A stretch of 64,000 nucleotides of DNA, taken from contig NZ_CP150265.1 in NCBI RefSeq assembly GCF_037976325.1, positions 6,027,001 through 6,091,000 of the forward strand, given 5' to 3'. This DNA comes from Paenibacillus sp. FSL K6-3182. GTDB lineage: Bacteria; Bacillota; Bacilli; Paenibacillales; Paenibacillaceae. Positions 29,985 through 39,966 of this stretch are shown here, in pieces; positions within the stretch are counted from its first letter, which is position 1; each line of letters opens with the position of its first letter. The position numbers and the translations under genes are program-made. The notes beneath the pieces are model-generated. The model was not told the origin of the DNA. It made no database searches and worked only from the letters and a program-made list of their open reading frames with translations.

Positions 29985-30896
29985 TTAAAACAGGGATACG
30001 TCGCTAACCTTGCGAGCAATTCGGTTGACAGTCACGATGAGAATGAGTGCAATGACACTCTGGAATAATCCTACAGCAGCCGCATAACTTAATCGGCCTT
30101 CACCTATACCGGAGCTGATAACATGCACATCGAGTACGCTGCCGATTGCGGCGGTAGCCGGACCGTTCAGCAGGAGCAGCTGCTCATAACCAGCGCTCAT
30201 TAAGCTGCCGGCCGAGAGTATGAACAAAATAACGGCAATGTTGCGAATACCAGGAAGCGTTACATGCCACATTTGGCGAGTGCGCCCAGCGCCGTCGATC
30301 TTAGCCGCCTCGTAAAGCTGCTGGTCAATGCCGGCGATTGCTGCCATATAGATGATCGAGTTCCACCCGATGTTTTTCCAAATATCTGAGCCTACAACAA
30401 TTTGATAAAACCATGTTGTATTGTTCAAGAACTGAATCGGTTCTACACCAAACACACCAAGCAATTCATTGATTGGACCTCCAGATGGAGTAAGAAGACG
30501 CTGCATCAGCGTAACAACGACAATCCATGAAACGAAATACGGTAAATAAGAAAGCGTTTGCACGGTTTTCTTAAATTTAATGTTGCGAACCTCGTTCAAT
30601 AGGATTGCGAGACATATAGGCATTGCAAATCCGATAAGAAGCTTCATGAGACTGATGATAATCGTGTTGCGGATCAACTCGAATGACTGATAATAGGAGA
30701 AAAACTGCTGGAAGTATTTCAGTCCTGCCCAGGGGCTTCCAGTGAAGCCCCCAGAGAACATGAAATCACGAAATGCCACTTGTACGCCAAAAAGTGGAAC
30801 GTAGGAAAAGAGGAAAAACCAGATGATGCCGGGCAGCATAAACAAATAAAATAGTTTGTGCCGCCAAATTCGTTTCCACAATACAGACTCTGTCAT
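29985..30896 (-). CDS. ABC importer permease, YteP/LplB type
   Basis: 303 residues with six helices and EAA loop LYEAAKIDGAGRTRQMWHVTLPGI. Starts 6 bases after the GH38 gene behind AAGGAGGTAGAG, so the two are tightly coupled. First permease of the alpha-mannoside importer; no ATPase gene in the operon. Confidence 0.9.
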   Translation of the reverse strand: MTESVLWKRIWRHKLFYLFMLPGIIWFFLFSYVPLFGVQVAFRDFMFSGGFTGSPWAGLKYFQQFFSYYQSFELIRNTIIISLMKLLIGFAMPICLAILLNEVRNIKFKKTVQTLSYLPYFVSWIVVVTLMQRLLTPSGGPINELLGVFGVEPIQFLNNTTWFYQIVVGSDIWKNIGWNSIIYMAAIAGIDQQLYEAAKIDGAGRTRQMWHVTLPGIRNIAVILFILSAGSLMSAGYEQLLLLNGPATAAIGSVLDVHVISSGIGEGRLSYAAAVGLFQSVIALILIVTVNRIARKVSDVSLF

Positions 30897-30901
30897 ATGC
30901 T

Positions 30902-33900
30902 CTACCTCCTTGCCAAACGGATCGTTTTTATTTCAAATGGAGTAAAGGCCAGGTGGTATGCCCCTTCCTCCGCATGGATTCTATCGATGGGTGTTTCCAT
31001 CAAATCAGTAAGCCAAGCATCCGCTTCGTTCATAGCTGCAATGAGTTTTGCCTTAAGATGTGTTCCTGCGGTTTCATATAAACGGATGATCAGATCATCC
31101 CCGTCCTCTGCCTGCTTCACCGTTTCAACCATCACATTGGAATGGTCAACGCTGAAAAATGATTTTGCTGCTGGCAAATGCTGTGCCTCGTCGCTTGCTG
31201 CCATGCTTACCGAACGCAGTGGTACGTTAAGCTCATATCCACGCTTATAAACCTCTGCCTGAACATGATCCCCTTTATGCGGGTACAAGGAGTACGTAAA
31301 CTGATGCTCTGCTTGATCGGCTTCTGGATCTGGATACGATGTACTGCGCAAAAGATTCAAATCCAGCACATTCTGCCAAGCACGATGTCCGTATTTGCAA
31401 TCATTGAGAAGTGCGACGCCATAATCCGACTCTGAAAGATCGATCCATTGATGAGCGCAAATTTCATCCTTCGCATAATCCCACAGTGTATTGCGATGTG
31501 TAGGGCGTTTCAAGTAGCCGAACTGAATTTCACAGCTCGCGCTGTCCGATCGAATATTGACAGGGAAGGATGTACGCAGCATCTTCGCTGATTCCTTCCA
31601 ATCAACGTTCGTAACGAAATCGATGCGGCGGCTGCCTTGAGTCAGGATGACCTTCTGTGTCATTGTTGATTGACCAAACCGATATACAAGCAGCAAGCCT
31701 ACCATTGGTCCATCTTGGAAAGCTGATGATTCAGCTGGCTCAAGCGGTACTCCTCCCGAGAGGCGATAATCTTGTTTAATATCCCATGCATCGCCCTCAT
31801 CATGATACAGGCTGAGTTCATTCGCCTTCTGGCCATGCGGGATGATTTCCCGGCCAAGCTCTTTATCAATGATGGATATAATTGTGAAGTCTTCAGCGAA
31901 CGTAACCGATAACAAATCATTTTCCATTATCCGATCGATAGCTGATGCCCTCATATCAGGAAAGAGGTTATTTGCCGCTGTTTTCTCTTGCGTCCGGGCA
32001 GCTGCAATTTCTGCTTCAGCTGCTGCCGTCTCAGCAAGCGCTAGTGAACCATTTGCAACGGCATATCCCATAGCAGGAATACGAACCCGCTGCCATGCGC
32101 CATTGTTTTCATACCATTCTTCCCGATCCCATGACAGGGAGTTAAAGATTACCTCAGAGCCTTTCTCAGCAGATACGGATTGTGCAACCGCTTCGTAAGC
32201 TTCGGAAATTAATTGCTCGACACGGTCCAGCAGTATAGCGTATCTCTCCAGCGATTCATCGTATACGCGCTTGATAGAGGAGCCTGGCAATATATCATGG
32301 AATTGATAGAGCAGCACTTCTTTCCATATCGTTTCCAGCTCCTGCGCAGGATAAGGTTTGCCCTTTGTTCTTTCAGCCAAGACAGCTGCATATTCAAGCT
32401 CACGCAAAGCTTTCTCAAGCTTACGGTTATACCGTTTATTGCGCGCTTGGCTGGTCAGCGTTCCTTGATGGCGCTCCAGATAAAGCTCCCCGGACCACAC
32501 TTGATAACGATCAGAACCAACTGCAAGCTTCTCAAAAAATTGTGAAGAATGCTCTTGAACAACTGGGCTAAGGCCAAGTAAATTTTTCTCCCGCTGCAAT
32601 CTCTCGAGATGCTCCTCGCCAGGACCGCCTCCGCCATCGCCGATTCCGAACAACATGAGACAATTCTCCGATACGTTTTTGTCCATATATTCATTCTCTG
32701 CCTTCACAATGGAACGAGGTGCAGCCGGGCTGTTATACGTATCCTCAGGCGGCATATGAGTCAGGACACGCGAGCCGTCGATTCCTTCCCAGTGGAACGT
32801 ATGGTGGGGATGACGGTTGTAAATGCTCCATGACAGCTTCTGCGTCATCATGTAATCAACGCCTGATTTTTTCAAAATTTGAGGCAGGCTCGCTGTGTAT
32901 CCAAATACGTCCGGCATCCAAAGCGACTTCATCTCTTGACCAAACTCTGCTTGGAAATACCGTTTTCCGTAAAGGATTTGACGGATCAGCGCTTCTCCGC
33001 TAGGTACGTTTGTATCCGATTCAACCCACATCGCGCCTTGCAGTTCCCAGCGCCCTTCTTGCACACGCTCTTTGATGCTTGCATACAGCTTCGGATAATG
33101 GATTTTCATCCAATCATAAAGCTGTGGCTGGCTTGCTCCAAAGATGTAGTCGGGGTAACGTTCCATCATCCGCAGCACCGTTGAAAACGTGCGTGCTCCC
33201 TTACGGATGGTTTCGCGGATTGGCCATAACCAAGCCAGATCCATATGCGCGTGGCCGACGGCACTAATTGTAAGCACTGGATCTCCGCCGCGTTTATCAA
33301 GCTGCTCACGCAGCAGTTTCGATGCCTTAGCTACTCTTTCTTCACTCAAAGATGTAAGGATATGAGAGGCTTCATACAAAGACTGCAAAATGCGTGCTCT
33401 GCGTGCTGACCCTTCAGGCAAACGATCCGCCGTCTCCAGAAGTACCTCAGCGTCATAATAAAGCTGATGGATATTCTCGTGGCAGATTGCGACTTGGGCT
33501 TCCTTCAAAGTGCCGCTGCGGAAGCGACCGAACAGGTCGTTGCAGCCTGCATCGCCCCACAAATCAATTTCTTCATCCCCCTGCGCGCTTTCACTAATGT
33601 GTACAACACGTTTGCCAGGAAGGCCAAGGCTATAATCAAACTCAGAATTTATATTCGTTAAACCCTGAATAGGTGTTCCCTCTTCATCTACTAAACAAAG
33701 CTCACCATTCACATCGATAAGAAGCACAATTTTGAAGCCCTTCGCCTCTTGCGGTACTTTTCCGCTAAAGTGAAACCAAGCGCAGTCCCAAAGATTTCCC
33801 CAGCGGTCTCCCGCAGCGAGTTCAATCTTCCGGCCTGACTCCCTATCCTCGTAAGAAACCGGCTCCTCAGTAACCCAAGCGGTTACTTTCAAATCCGTAA

Positions 33901-33976
33901 GCGGCTTGTAGATTTGTTCCTTCAACCGGTCCAACAGCGACTTCAACTGCTCCGTTCTCACTTTTTCGTATGGCAT
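30902..33976 (-). CDS. GH38 alpha-mannosidase
   Basis: 1024 residues, the length typical of bacterial/class III GH38. Zinc ligands lie in GHAHMDLAWLWPIRET (His244, Asp246), and the nucleophile Asp356 in SLWMPDVFGYTASLPQI. QPQLYDWMKIHYP, GRWELQGAMWVESDTNVPSGE and LLFGIGDGGGGPGEEHL are also family landmarks. It has no signal peptide, so it cleaves terminal alpha-mannose from imported oligosaccharides in the cytoplasm. First gene of a five-gene operon with two permeases, a binding protein and a glycosidase-like protein. A cre-like box and AT-rich palindromes lie upstream. Confidence 0.93.
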   Translation of the reverse strand: MPYEKVRTEQLKSLLDRLKEQIYKPLTDLKVTAWVTEEPVSYEDRESGRKIELAAGDRWGNLWDCAWFHFSGKVPQEAKGFKIVLLIDVNGELCLVDEEGTPIQGLTNINSEFDYSLGLPGKRVVHISESAQGDEEIDLWGDAGCNDLFGRFRSGTLKEAQVAICHENIHQLYYDAEVLLETADRLPEGSARRARILQSLYEASHILTSLSEERVAKASKLLREQLDKRGGDPVLTISAVGHAHMDLAWLWPIRETIRKGARTFSTVLRMMERYPDYIFGASQPQLYDWMKIHYPKLYASIKERVQEGRWELQGAMWVESDTNVPSGEALIRQILYGKRYFQAEFGQEMKSLWMPDVFGYTASLPQILKKSGVDYMMTQKLSWSIYNRHPHHTFHWEGIDGSRVLTHMPPEDTYNSPAAPRSIVKAENEYMDKNVSENCLMLFGIGDGGGGPGEEHLERLQREKNLLGLSPVVQEHSSQFFEKLAVGSDRYQVWSGELYLERHQGTLTSQARNKRYNRKLEKALRELEYAAVLAERTKGKPYPAQELETIWKEVLLYQFHDILPGSSIKRVYDESLERYAILLDRVEQLISEAYEAVAQSVSAEKGSEVIFNSLSWDREEWYENNGAWQRVRIPAMGYAVANGSLALAETAAAEAEIAAARTQEKTAANNLFPDMRASAIDRIMENDLLSVTFAEDFTIISIIDKELGREIIPHGQKANELSLYHDEGDAWDIKQDYRLSGGVPLEPAESSAFQDGPMVGLLLVYRFGQSTMTQKVILTQGSRRIDFVTNVDWKESAKMLRTSFPVNIRSDSASCEIQFGYLKRPTHRNTLWDYAKDEICAHQWIDLSESDYGVALLNDCKYGHRAWQNVLDLNLLRSTSYPDPEADQAEHQFTYSLYPHKGDHVQAEVYKRGYELNVPLRSVSMAASDEAQHLPAAKSFFSVDHSNVMVETVKQAEDGDDLIIRLYETAGTHLKAKLIAAMNEADAWLTDLMETPIDRIHAEEGAYHLAFTPFEIKTIRLARR

Positions 33977-34050
33977 TTGTAGGTCTCCTTTATCATCCAG
34001 TTCTATATTTCATACAGGCTTTTTCCCATACATGCCTATCGACTTCAAAT

Positions 34051-34180
34051 TGTTAGCGTTTTCAGATCGTACTCGCGAAACTATTCAAAACTTCGCTATA
34101 TGACTTTTGAAACCAAGCTTTATAAACATTTGTCTTATTCATAATATAATATATAGATTCAATATATTCAATATATAAAT
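34051..34180 (-). promoter_or_regulatory. Control region of the alpha-mannoside operon
   Basis: TGTTAGCGTTTTCA at 34051-34064 matches 13 of 14 cre positions, 75 bases before the GH38 start. Further up, 34139-34180 is almost pure A/T with AATATAATATATAG and a doubled TTCAATATAT. These resemble the AT palindromes upstream of the GntR-LacI gene and are candidate operators for it. Confidence 0.45.
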
Positions 34181-34210
34181 AAAAAAATCTTTTCCTTAGC
34201 GGAAAAGATT
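34181..34210 (-). terminator. Terminator after the GntR-LacI regulator
   Basis: AATCTTTTCC pairs perfectly with GGAAAAGATT over a 5-base loop, with a T-run on the minus strand. Confidence 0.8.
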
Positions 34211-34232
34211 CTCAATTTTATCGCTTATTCAA

Positions 34233-35390
34233 TTATTGAACTGGTCTTGGTCCAGTCGTTTGGCGGATAACCAGCTCAGGATTAAGCAGCGTTTTGCTAT
34301 ATCTATTGTTTGGGTCTACCCCATTTTCAATAATGTTGATCAGTGTGCTTGCTGCACGATAACCCATATCATGCTCAAACTGATTGATATGTGTAAACAA
34401 GCTGAACTCATCTACGATAGATGTCGGGTCATCGAAGCTGATAATAGACAAATCCTCAGGCACGCGAAGCCCCGCTTGCCTAGCCATTTGATAAATTCGA
34501 ACAGCCAGCCTTCCGTTAAGCGTAATATACGCTGTAGCCATTCGGTTGCGAATATAGCGGTATAACGGGTGCTTCTCAGCATCCTTAAGACTACCAACAT
34601 TAAAATCGGTAATAATATGAGCCGGATTAATGAGTGCGCCTTTGTTTTTCAAAGCGTCCATATAACCTTCAATCCGCTCCTGTACCGTAACCGTTTGCAG
34701 CGGAGAATCTGAGCAAATCGCAATTTCCCGGTGCCCAAGCTCCCACATATATTCGACAGCAAGGCTTGTTCCAAGCCTTCCATCCGCAGCGATATAATTG
34801 GTTTCTACGCCAGGCAGGAAACGATCGATAAGTACAAAGGGGTAGCCATTGAACTTCATATTTAATATTTCTTCGTTATAATTCTCTTCATCTACGGGAA
34901 ATACAAGCAAACCGTCCGTACCGAATTCCTTTAGCGTCTTAAACGCTTCTTTCTCTTTATCCACATCGCCCTCAGACAGCAAAATCATGCTTCGGTAGCC
35001 CTTTTCTCTTAGCGCCCTCTGCACTCCCTCAACTAAACGGATGGCAAAATAATCATAAATAGATGGCATAACGAGACCAATCATACGCGTTTTATTCTGG
35101 GTTGCCGCTCTTTCTAAACCAACTGTCGGCGTAACCGGCACTGTCTCATCCACTTCTACCGGCCCATCATTGCTGACGAAGCTGCCCTTTCCCGGTACCC
35201 TTGAAATGATTCCATCGTTCGCAAGTCCGACCATCGCATTCACTACAGTTATTTTACTGACGTTAAACAACTTCATTAGATCTTTTTCGGTCGGAATGCG
35301 GTCCCCCGCCTTCAAGCCTTCCGTAGCAATCAACTCGCGGATATAATCCTGGATTTTCTGGTAAAGCGGCGTACGGACTGTTGAATTCAT
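34233..35390 (-). CDS. GntR-type HTH fused to LacI-type sugar-sensing domain (AraR-like)
   Basis: 385 residues. Residues 1-75 are a GntR winged helix (PLYQKIQDYIRELIATEGLKAGDRIPTE, then ITVVNAMVGLANDGIISRVPGKGSFV). Residues 100-385 are a LacI/periplasmic-binding-like effector domain (MIGLVMPSIYDYFAIRLVEGVQ, DGLLVFPVDEE, ISIISFDDPTSIV-type end). The layout matches B. subtilis AraR, a sugar-responsive repressor. Position next to the GH38 operon makes it the likely repressor, with a mannoside or mannose derivative as inducer (inferred). Confidence 0.9.
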   Translation of the reverse strand: MNSTVRTPLYQKIQDYIRELIATEGLKAGDRIPTEKDLMKLFNVSKITVVNAMVGLANDGIISRVPGKGSFVSNDGPVEVDETVPVTPTVGLERAATQNKTRMIGLVMPSIYDYFAIRLVEGVQRALREKGYRSMILLSEGDVDKEKEAFKTLKEFGTDGLLVFPVDEENYNEEILNMKFNGYPFVLIDRFLPGVETNYIAADGRLGTSLAVEYMWELGHREIAICSDSPLQTVTVQERIEGYMDALKNKGALINPAHIITDFNVGSLKDAEKHPLYRYIRNRMATAYITLNGRLAVRIYQMARQAGLRVPEDLSIISFDDPTSIVDEFSLFTHINQFEHDMGYRAASTLINIIENGVDPNNRYSKTLLNPELVIRQTTGPRPVQ

Positions 35391-35702
35391 TTGCTATCAC
35401 CAAGCTCCATATTAATATTTGTAATATATAATATAGGTTAGCCTCTTTTTAGGCAATACCCACATCTTTGTCGAATGAAGTAAATTACCCTTCTTTAGAA
35501 CTAAGGAAGACGCTAATTCACAGCTTTTTTCCTATACATCGGGCGTTTTCAACCACTTTTCTTGTCGAATATCGCGAATTTTGTATATATAATATATACA
35601 ATATATATTTTTAATTGTATTCGAAATCGCTATCAATATGACAAATCATAAGCAATTCATCCATTTAAACCTCATTGTTCATACATCAACCTATGTCCTA
35701 AG
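35391..35702. promoter_or_regulatory. Upstream region of GntR-LacI gene with AT palindromes
   Basis: No gene in these 312 bases. A perfect 21-base palindrome (odd centre) lies at 35581-35601, TTGTATATAT-A-ATATATACAA, followed by more AT repeats. A related partial site, TTGTAATATATAATATAGG, lies at about 35418-35437 near the start codon. Both are candidate autoregulatory operators. Confidence 0.5.
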
Positions 35703-36776
35703 TCATGCTTTCACCTGCGCCGTTGACTCTCGGTACAAGATCTCTCCAGCTACAAGCAGCTTCTCCATCGGCTCCTGCTTGTTCGTTATTCTGCTAATCA
35801 GCCTCTCTACCGCACGCTTGCCAAGCGCCTCCTTAGGCACATGCACCGTCGACAAAGAAGGTGTCATGCGATAGGAATCGTCAATGTTGTCATAGCCTGT
35901 AATGGACACCTCTTCCGGCACCGCAATACCTAGCTCCTTCATGGCATCAATCGCACCGATACCGATCATGTCATTTGCACATAGAAGCGCCGTTGGCATC
36001 GTTTTTGCCTTGAGCCTTTTGATTGCCCACTGTTTTATCGGCTCTTGAAACTGCTCATGCTCAAAACCTTCAACGGGAAGATAACAGTCATTGCTCATTT
36101 GGAACCTAGGCTCCACCAGAGCCTGCTCCTCCAGTACACTTCGGAACCCAAGAAACCGATCCTTAAAGCTCCGCGAATAATTCATATCCCCAATAAAGCA
36201 CAGCTGCGTATGTCCTTTACCAATCAAATGTTTCGTCAAGCGATACATAGAATCATAATTGTTCGTAAACACCGTATCGCTAGGAATTAACATATCCTCA
36301 TGATCCACGAGCACCATTGGCAAGCCGATGCGATGCACCTCTAACAGCAGCGGAGTTGAAATTTCTCCCACGCCGATAAGCCCCAATATGCCATTCGGGT
36401 TCAAGAAATGAAGGAAATGATCAACGCTTTGCTCTGACACAATGACCATGCCATAACCATCTTCCTCCAATCGCGAAGCAATCCCATCGAGGATTCTTCC
36501 CCAATACAGCGACTCCTTCGTTTGGAAGCGAATATTAGGCATAAGCACAAGCACCGATTGTTTGTGGGCGGCAGGCGTTTTGGGAAGCTGCTCAAGCTTC
36601 ATTGTTTTCACATAAGCATTCTTTTGCGTAAAATAACCCAGCTGCGATGCCGCTTGAATAACCCGCTCCTGTGTTGCCTCACTGACGCCGCCTTTGCCAG
36701 AGAGCGCCTTCGAGACAACAAACTTTGATACGCTTAAATAATCAGCAATTTGCTGCATGGTAACCTTGTTTGACAT
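35703..36776 (-). CDS. LacI-family transcription regulator
   Basis: 357 residues. The LacI helix-turn-helix is MQQIADYLSVSKFVVSKALSGKGGVSEATQERV (residues 6-38). The effector domain has SVLVLMPNIRFQTKE, TVFTNNYDSMYRLTKHLIGKGH and VSITGYDNIDDSYRMTPSLSTVHVPKEALG. It starts 12 bases after the binding-protein gene behind AAGGTGG, so it is the last gene of an SDR-kinase-binding protein-regulator operon. Probably a sugar-responsive repressor; targets unknown. Confidence 0.9.
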   Translation of the reverse strand: MSNKVTMQQIADYLSVSKFVVSKALSGKGGVSEATQERVIQAASQLGYFTQKNAYVKTMKLEQLPKTPAAHKQSVLVLMPNIRFQTKESLYWGRILDGIASRLEEDGYGMVIVSEQSVDHFLHFLNPNGILGLIGVGEISTPLLLEVHRIGLPMVLVDHEDMLIPSDTVFTNNYDSMYRLTKHLIGKGHTQLCFIGDMNYSRSFKDRFLGFRSVLEEQALVEPRFQMSNDCYLPVEGFEHEQFQEPIKQWAIKRLKAKTMPTALLCANDMIGIGAIDAMKELGIAVPEEVSITGYDNIDDSYRMTPSLSTVHVPKEALGKRAVERLISRITNKQEPMEKLLVAGEILYRESTAQVKA

Positions 36777-36788
36777 CGGTAGTCCACC

Positions 36789-38078
36789 TTAGCTTTCAGT
36801 AATGGTTCGCGCTTCTTTCCAGCGCCTATTGTATTCGGTAAACACCTTCTGCAAATCTGGAGAGGCAATCCACTCTTGAATATAATCGCCGGACCAAAAT
36901 GCAATTTGAGCTGTATTCGCAATTTCAAGCAAGAGGTCGTCTGGCACTCTTCGCTCCAGAAATTCGATGTTGAACGATAGAAACTGTTGAAATTGCGGCA
37001 AGGAAGGCTGCTTATCCTCAATCACAGGCAAGAAGCCCGAATCATCAACATAACCAGATTCGTTTACAAAAAATTTGACCCACGCCTCGGCGAGCTCTTT
37101 GTTCTCGCTAAATTTGCTTACACCCACAAACCAATCCGGGCTTAGCGGCGAGAAGCGCTTCTCGCTATTGTCGTAAGGGAATGGGAAAAAGCCGATATCT
37201 TCCGATTTCGCACCCGCTGCAATAACTTGATTGATGACCCAGTTACCCATTAAATACATGGCGGCTCTACCGTCAGCAAGCTCTTTTTTGGATGTTTCCC
37301 ATTGATTCGAAAGCAATTGGTTTTCCACATAACCTTTTGATATTAATGTTTTGACAATGGAAATTGACTGTCCCCATGCATTATCAATAGTCCACGGCTC
37401 GTCCGTGTTGACCATATTATTTAAATAGTCGGCATTGCCAGTCATATAGCTGACTAGATCCTCGCCCCAAGTCATAAGCGGCCACTGAGCGCCATAATTC
37501 AGATAGACAGGTACAATGCCGGCTTTCTTCAGCTTCTCGCATGCTGCATAGAACTGCTCCAAGGTCGTTGGGATTTGTGTAATGCCTGCCTTTTTGAAAG
37601 CTTGCTTATTATATACGATCCCTGTCGTGGAAGCGCCGGTAGCAATACCAAAGCGTTGTCCAGCATGTGCTTTAAAGTCTGCAAAATGAATATGCTCAAA
37701 CAAGCTGTCGCTTAGCGGCTCAAAATAATCAGGCAAGTCTTCATTTTTAATATTGTTCGGAAGCAGCAGCACATCGCCTAAGCTGCGAGTGGATAAGCGC
37801 AGCATAATATCGCTGGCATAATTGGTTATGCCCTCAAACTTGACCGTTACGCCAGGATTCAGCTGTGCAAATTGATCGGCATATTTTTGAAACACGCCAT
37901 TCTCCATCAGATCAACACGATTGGTCATCACATTAATCGTCACATTTTGACCAACTTGTTCCTCTTTGCTAACGGGCTCCTTTTCCTTTTCGCTGTTGCC
38001 TTGTGCCTTCTGGCATCCCGTCAAGCCTATGCTGGACAAAAGAACAATAAGCAGCAGCATACAAATGTATTTGTTCAT
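36789..38078 (-). CDS. Orphan sugar-binding lipoprotein, probable co-receptor of the kinase
   Basis: 429 residues with lipobox GLTGCQKA and a type 1 solute-binding fold. It is a clear paralogue of the mannan-locus binding protein at 14336-15649: GASTTGIVYNKQAFKKAGI, AAMYLMGNWVINQVIAAGAKSEDIGFFPFP and NESGYVDDSGFLPVI all have close counterparts. No permease genes accompany it. Instead it follows the histidine kinase gene by 17 bases and precedes the LacI gene by 12. This suggests a sensing rather than transport role, presenting a sugar to the kinase (inference). Confidence 0.85.
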   Translation of the reverse strand: MNKYICMLLLIVLLSSIGLTGCQKAQGNSEKEKEPVSKEEQVGQNVTINVMTNRVDLMENGVFQKYADQFAQLNPGVTVKFEGITNYASDIMLRLSTRSLGDVLLLPNNIKNEDLPDYFEPLSDSLFEHIHFADFKAHAGQRFGIATGASTTGIVYNKQAFKKAGITQIPTTLEQFYAACEKLKKAGIVPVYLNYGAQWPLMTWGEDLVSYMTGNADYLNNMVNTDEPWTIDNAWGQSISIVKTLISKGYVENQLLSNQWETSKKELADGRAAMYLMGNWVINQVIAAGAKSEDIGFFPFPYDNSEKRFSPLSPDWFVGVSKFSENKELAEAWVKFFVNESGYVDDSGFLPVIEDKQPSLPQFQQFLSFNIEFLERRVPDDLLLEIANTAQIAFWSGDYIQEWIASPDLQKVFTEYNRRWKEARTITES

Positions 38079-38095
38079 GCAGCGTCTCTCCCTCT

Positions 38096-39946
38096 TTATA
38101 GTGGAAACTGTAAAATAACCTCGGTGCCTTTACCCCGTTCACTGGTCACCTTCAAGCCATACGCGTTTCCGTAGTGGAGCTTGATACGCTCGTTTACATT
38201 TTTCAAGCCGATTCCGCCTGATTTGCGCTTGACGACCGCTTCCTCCGATCCTGTAAGTGAACGGTTTAAGCGATCTAATGTATCCTCATCCATGCCAAGC
38301 CCATCATCTTTTATGCGAAGCAGCACACCATGCGGCGTACGCTCGCTGCTCATCACAATTCTCATCGAGGCCTTATTGTCATCCATGCCGTGATAAATCG
38401 CATTCTCGACAATGGGCTGCAGCACAAGCTTAATCATAGGATACTTCAGCATGTCATCGGTTATATGCGTTTCTAAATGGAAGCGGTTCGGATAACGATA
38501 ATTAAGCATTTCCACATAGTTGCGCATATGCAGAACCTCATTCTCCAGCGTTACTTCCTCATGCAAATCGCTTATGCTGTATCGCAGCAGCTTCCCGAGT
38601 ATGGCAATCATGTCGGCTGCGATCTGATCGTCGTTCAGCTCAGCCGCCATTCGGATCGATTCGAGCGTATTATACATGAAATGCGGATTGATCTGGCTTT
38701 GCAGCGCGTGCAATTCAGCTTCCTTCTTCTTTGTCTCCATCAAATAAATATCCTGAATGAGGTGATCAATTCGGACAATCATTCGGTTGAACTGATTGCC
38801 TAGCTGTCCTACCTCGTCCCGATATTTCACTTGAAACTGAACGTTAAAGTCACCCTCCTGCACGTTCTTCATCAATCGCATCATTTTGCGTAGCGGATTC
38901 GTTAGTGCAAAGGAAAACACAACAGAAATAAAAAGCGCGACGATAATCGTAATAATTGTAGCGATCCAGGTTACGTTGCGAATGACAACGGCATCTTTCG
39001 TCAGCTCACTATCCGGAATGGAGGTCATTACCTTCCATTTCGTATTGGGCGAGGTCGTATAAATGTATAAACGATTAACACCGTCACGCTCAAAATAAAA
39101 GCTCCCCTTCGTGCCCTTTGCTTGGACTACCGTAGGATCACTCATAATGTTTGTGGCCATTCGCTGCTTGTCGCTGTCATAAACGACATTGCCAAGCTCA
39201 TCGATAATGACCGATTTTCCATTTGTCACCTTGTCGAGCTCACTCATTTGATCCTCAATGACGCTAATATTCGCATCCACCGCAATCATGCCGATAGGCT
39301 TAAGCGATTTATCAATCACCTTGCGAACGACGGTAAATGCATATTTGACGCTCTGCAAATTGCTCGTATATTTTTGCGTGCTGAACAGTCTCGCTTCACC
39401 GCCGGAAGTATTAATGAGCTCTCGCCATTTCTCATAGCTCTCCTTCACGTTCAGCCGAATGCCTCCGCCTGCTGTAGAATAATAGCCATTGCCGAACTGA
39501 TCAAATATATAAACCGAGTTGGCGCCGCGTTTTATCGTATTGATGAACGAAATATTTCCCTCTATGCCTCGCTGGATTAAGAGCAGAAGGTCAAAATCGT
39601 CAGGCACCTGATTGCTATTATCGATCGATGTTTGCTGCCTTTTCTCGTAATAGCTGTTCGAGAGAATCAGGTTTTGTTTGATATCGTTCTGGTACGCAGG
39701 AATAGAGGAAATACGAATCATATCCTCGATATAATCGTCAACACGAACCATCATGTTCTCAAGCATCTTGGTCGAATAAACAATCGTTTTCTCCTCAATC
39801 GAACGCGAGTAATTGCTATATGAGATGTAGCCTATAAACGATAACGGCAGCGTGATTAGAAGCAGGAAAACGATAAACAGCTTCCCCTCCATTCTCATGC
39901 TGCCTAAAGCTGCCCATATGCGCCACAATCGTTTTCTGGGGCTCAT
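38096..39946 (-). CDS. YesM-type sensor histidine kinase without adjacent response regulator
   Basis: 616 residues: membrane helix (about 22-44), extracellular Cache-like sensor (45-320), second helix (about 322-350), HAMP (SFALTNPLRKMMRLMKNVQEGDF), His_kinase domain with phospho-accepting His in LQSQINPHFMYNTLESIRM, and HATPase with N-box PIVENAIYHGMDD and G-box GGIGLKNVNERI. Co-transcribed with an SDR upstream and a sugar-binding lipoprotein downstream. YesM kinases normally sit next to an AraC-type response regulator; none is here, while the mannan locus has such a regulator without a kinase. Confidence 0.92.
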   Translation of the reverse strand: MSPRKRLWRIWAALGSMRMEGKLFIVFLLLITLPLSFIGYISYSNYSRSIEEKTIVYSTKMLENMMVRVDDYIEDMIRISSIPAYQNDIKQNLILSNSYYEKRQQTSIDNSNQVPDDFDLLLLIQRGIEGNISFINTIKRGANSVYIFDQFGNGYYSTAGGGIRLNVKESYEKWRELINTSGGEARLFSTQKYTSNLQSVKYAFTVVRKVIDKSLKPIGMIAVDANISVIEDQMSELDKVTNGKSVIIDELGNVVYDSDKQRMATNIMSDPTVVQAKGTKGSFYFERDGVNRLYIYTTSPNTKWKVMTSIPDSELTKDAVVIRNVTWIATIITIIVALFISVVFSFALTNPLRKMMRLMKNVQEGDFNVQFQVKYRDEVGQLGNQFNRMIVRIDHLIQDIYLMETKKKEAELHALQSQINPHFMYNTLESIRMAAELNDDQIAADMIAILGKLLRYSISDLHEEVTLENEVLHMRNYVEMLNYRYPNRFHLETHITDDMLKYPMIKLVLQPIVENAIYHGMDDNKASMRIVMSSERTPHGVLLRIKDDGLGMDEDTLDRLNRSLTGSEEAVVKRKSGGIGLKNVNERIKLHYGNAYGLKVTSERGKGTEVILQFPL

Positions 39947-39966
39947 CCTCTTAACTCTCCCTTATT

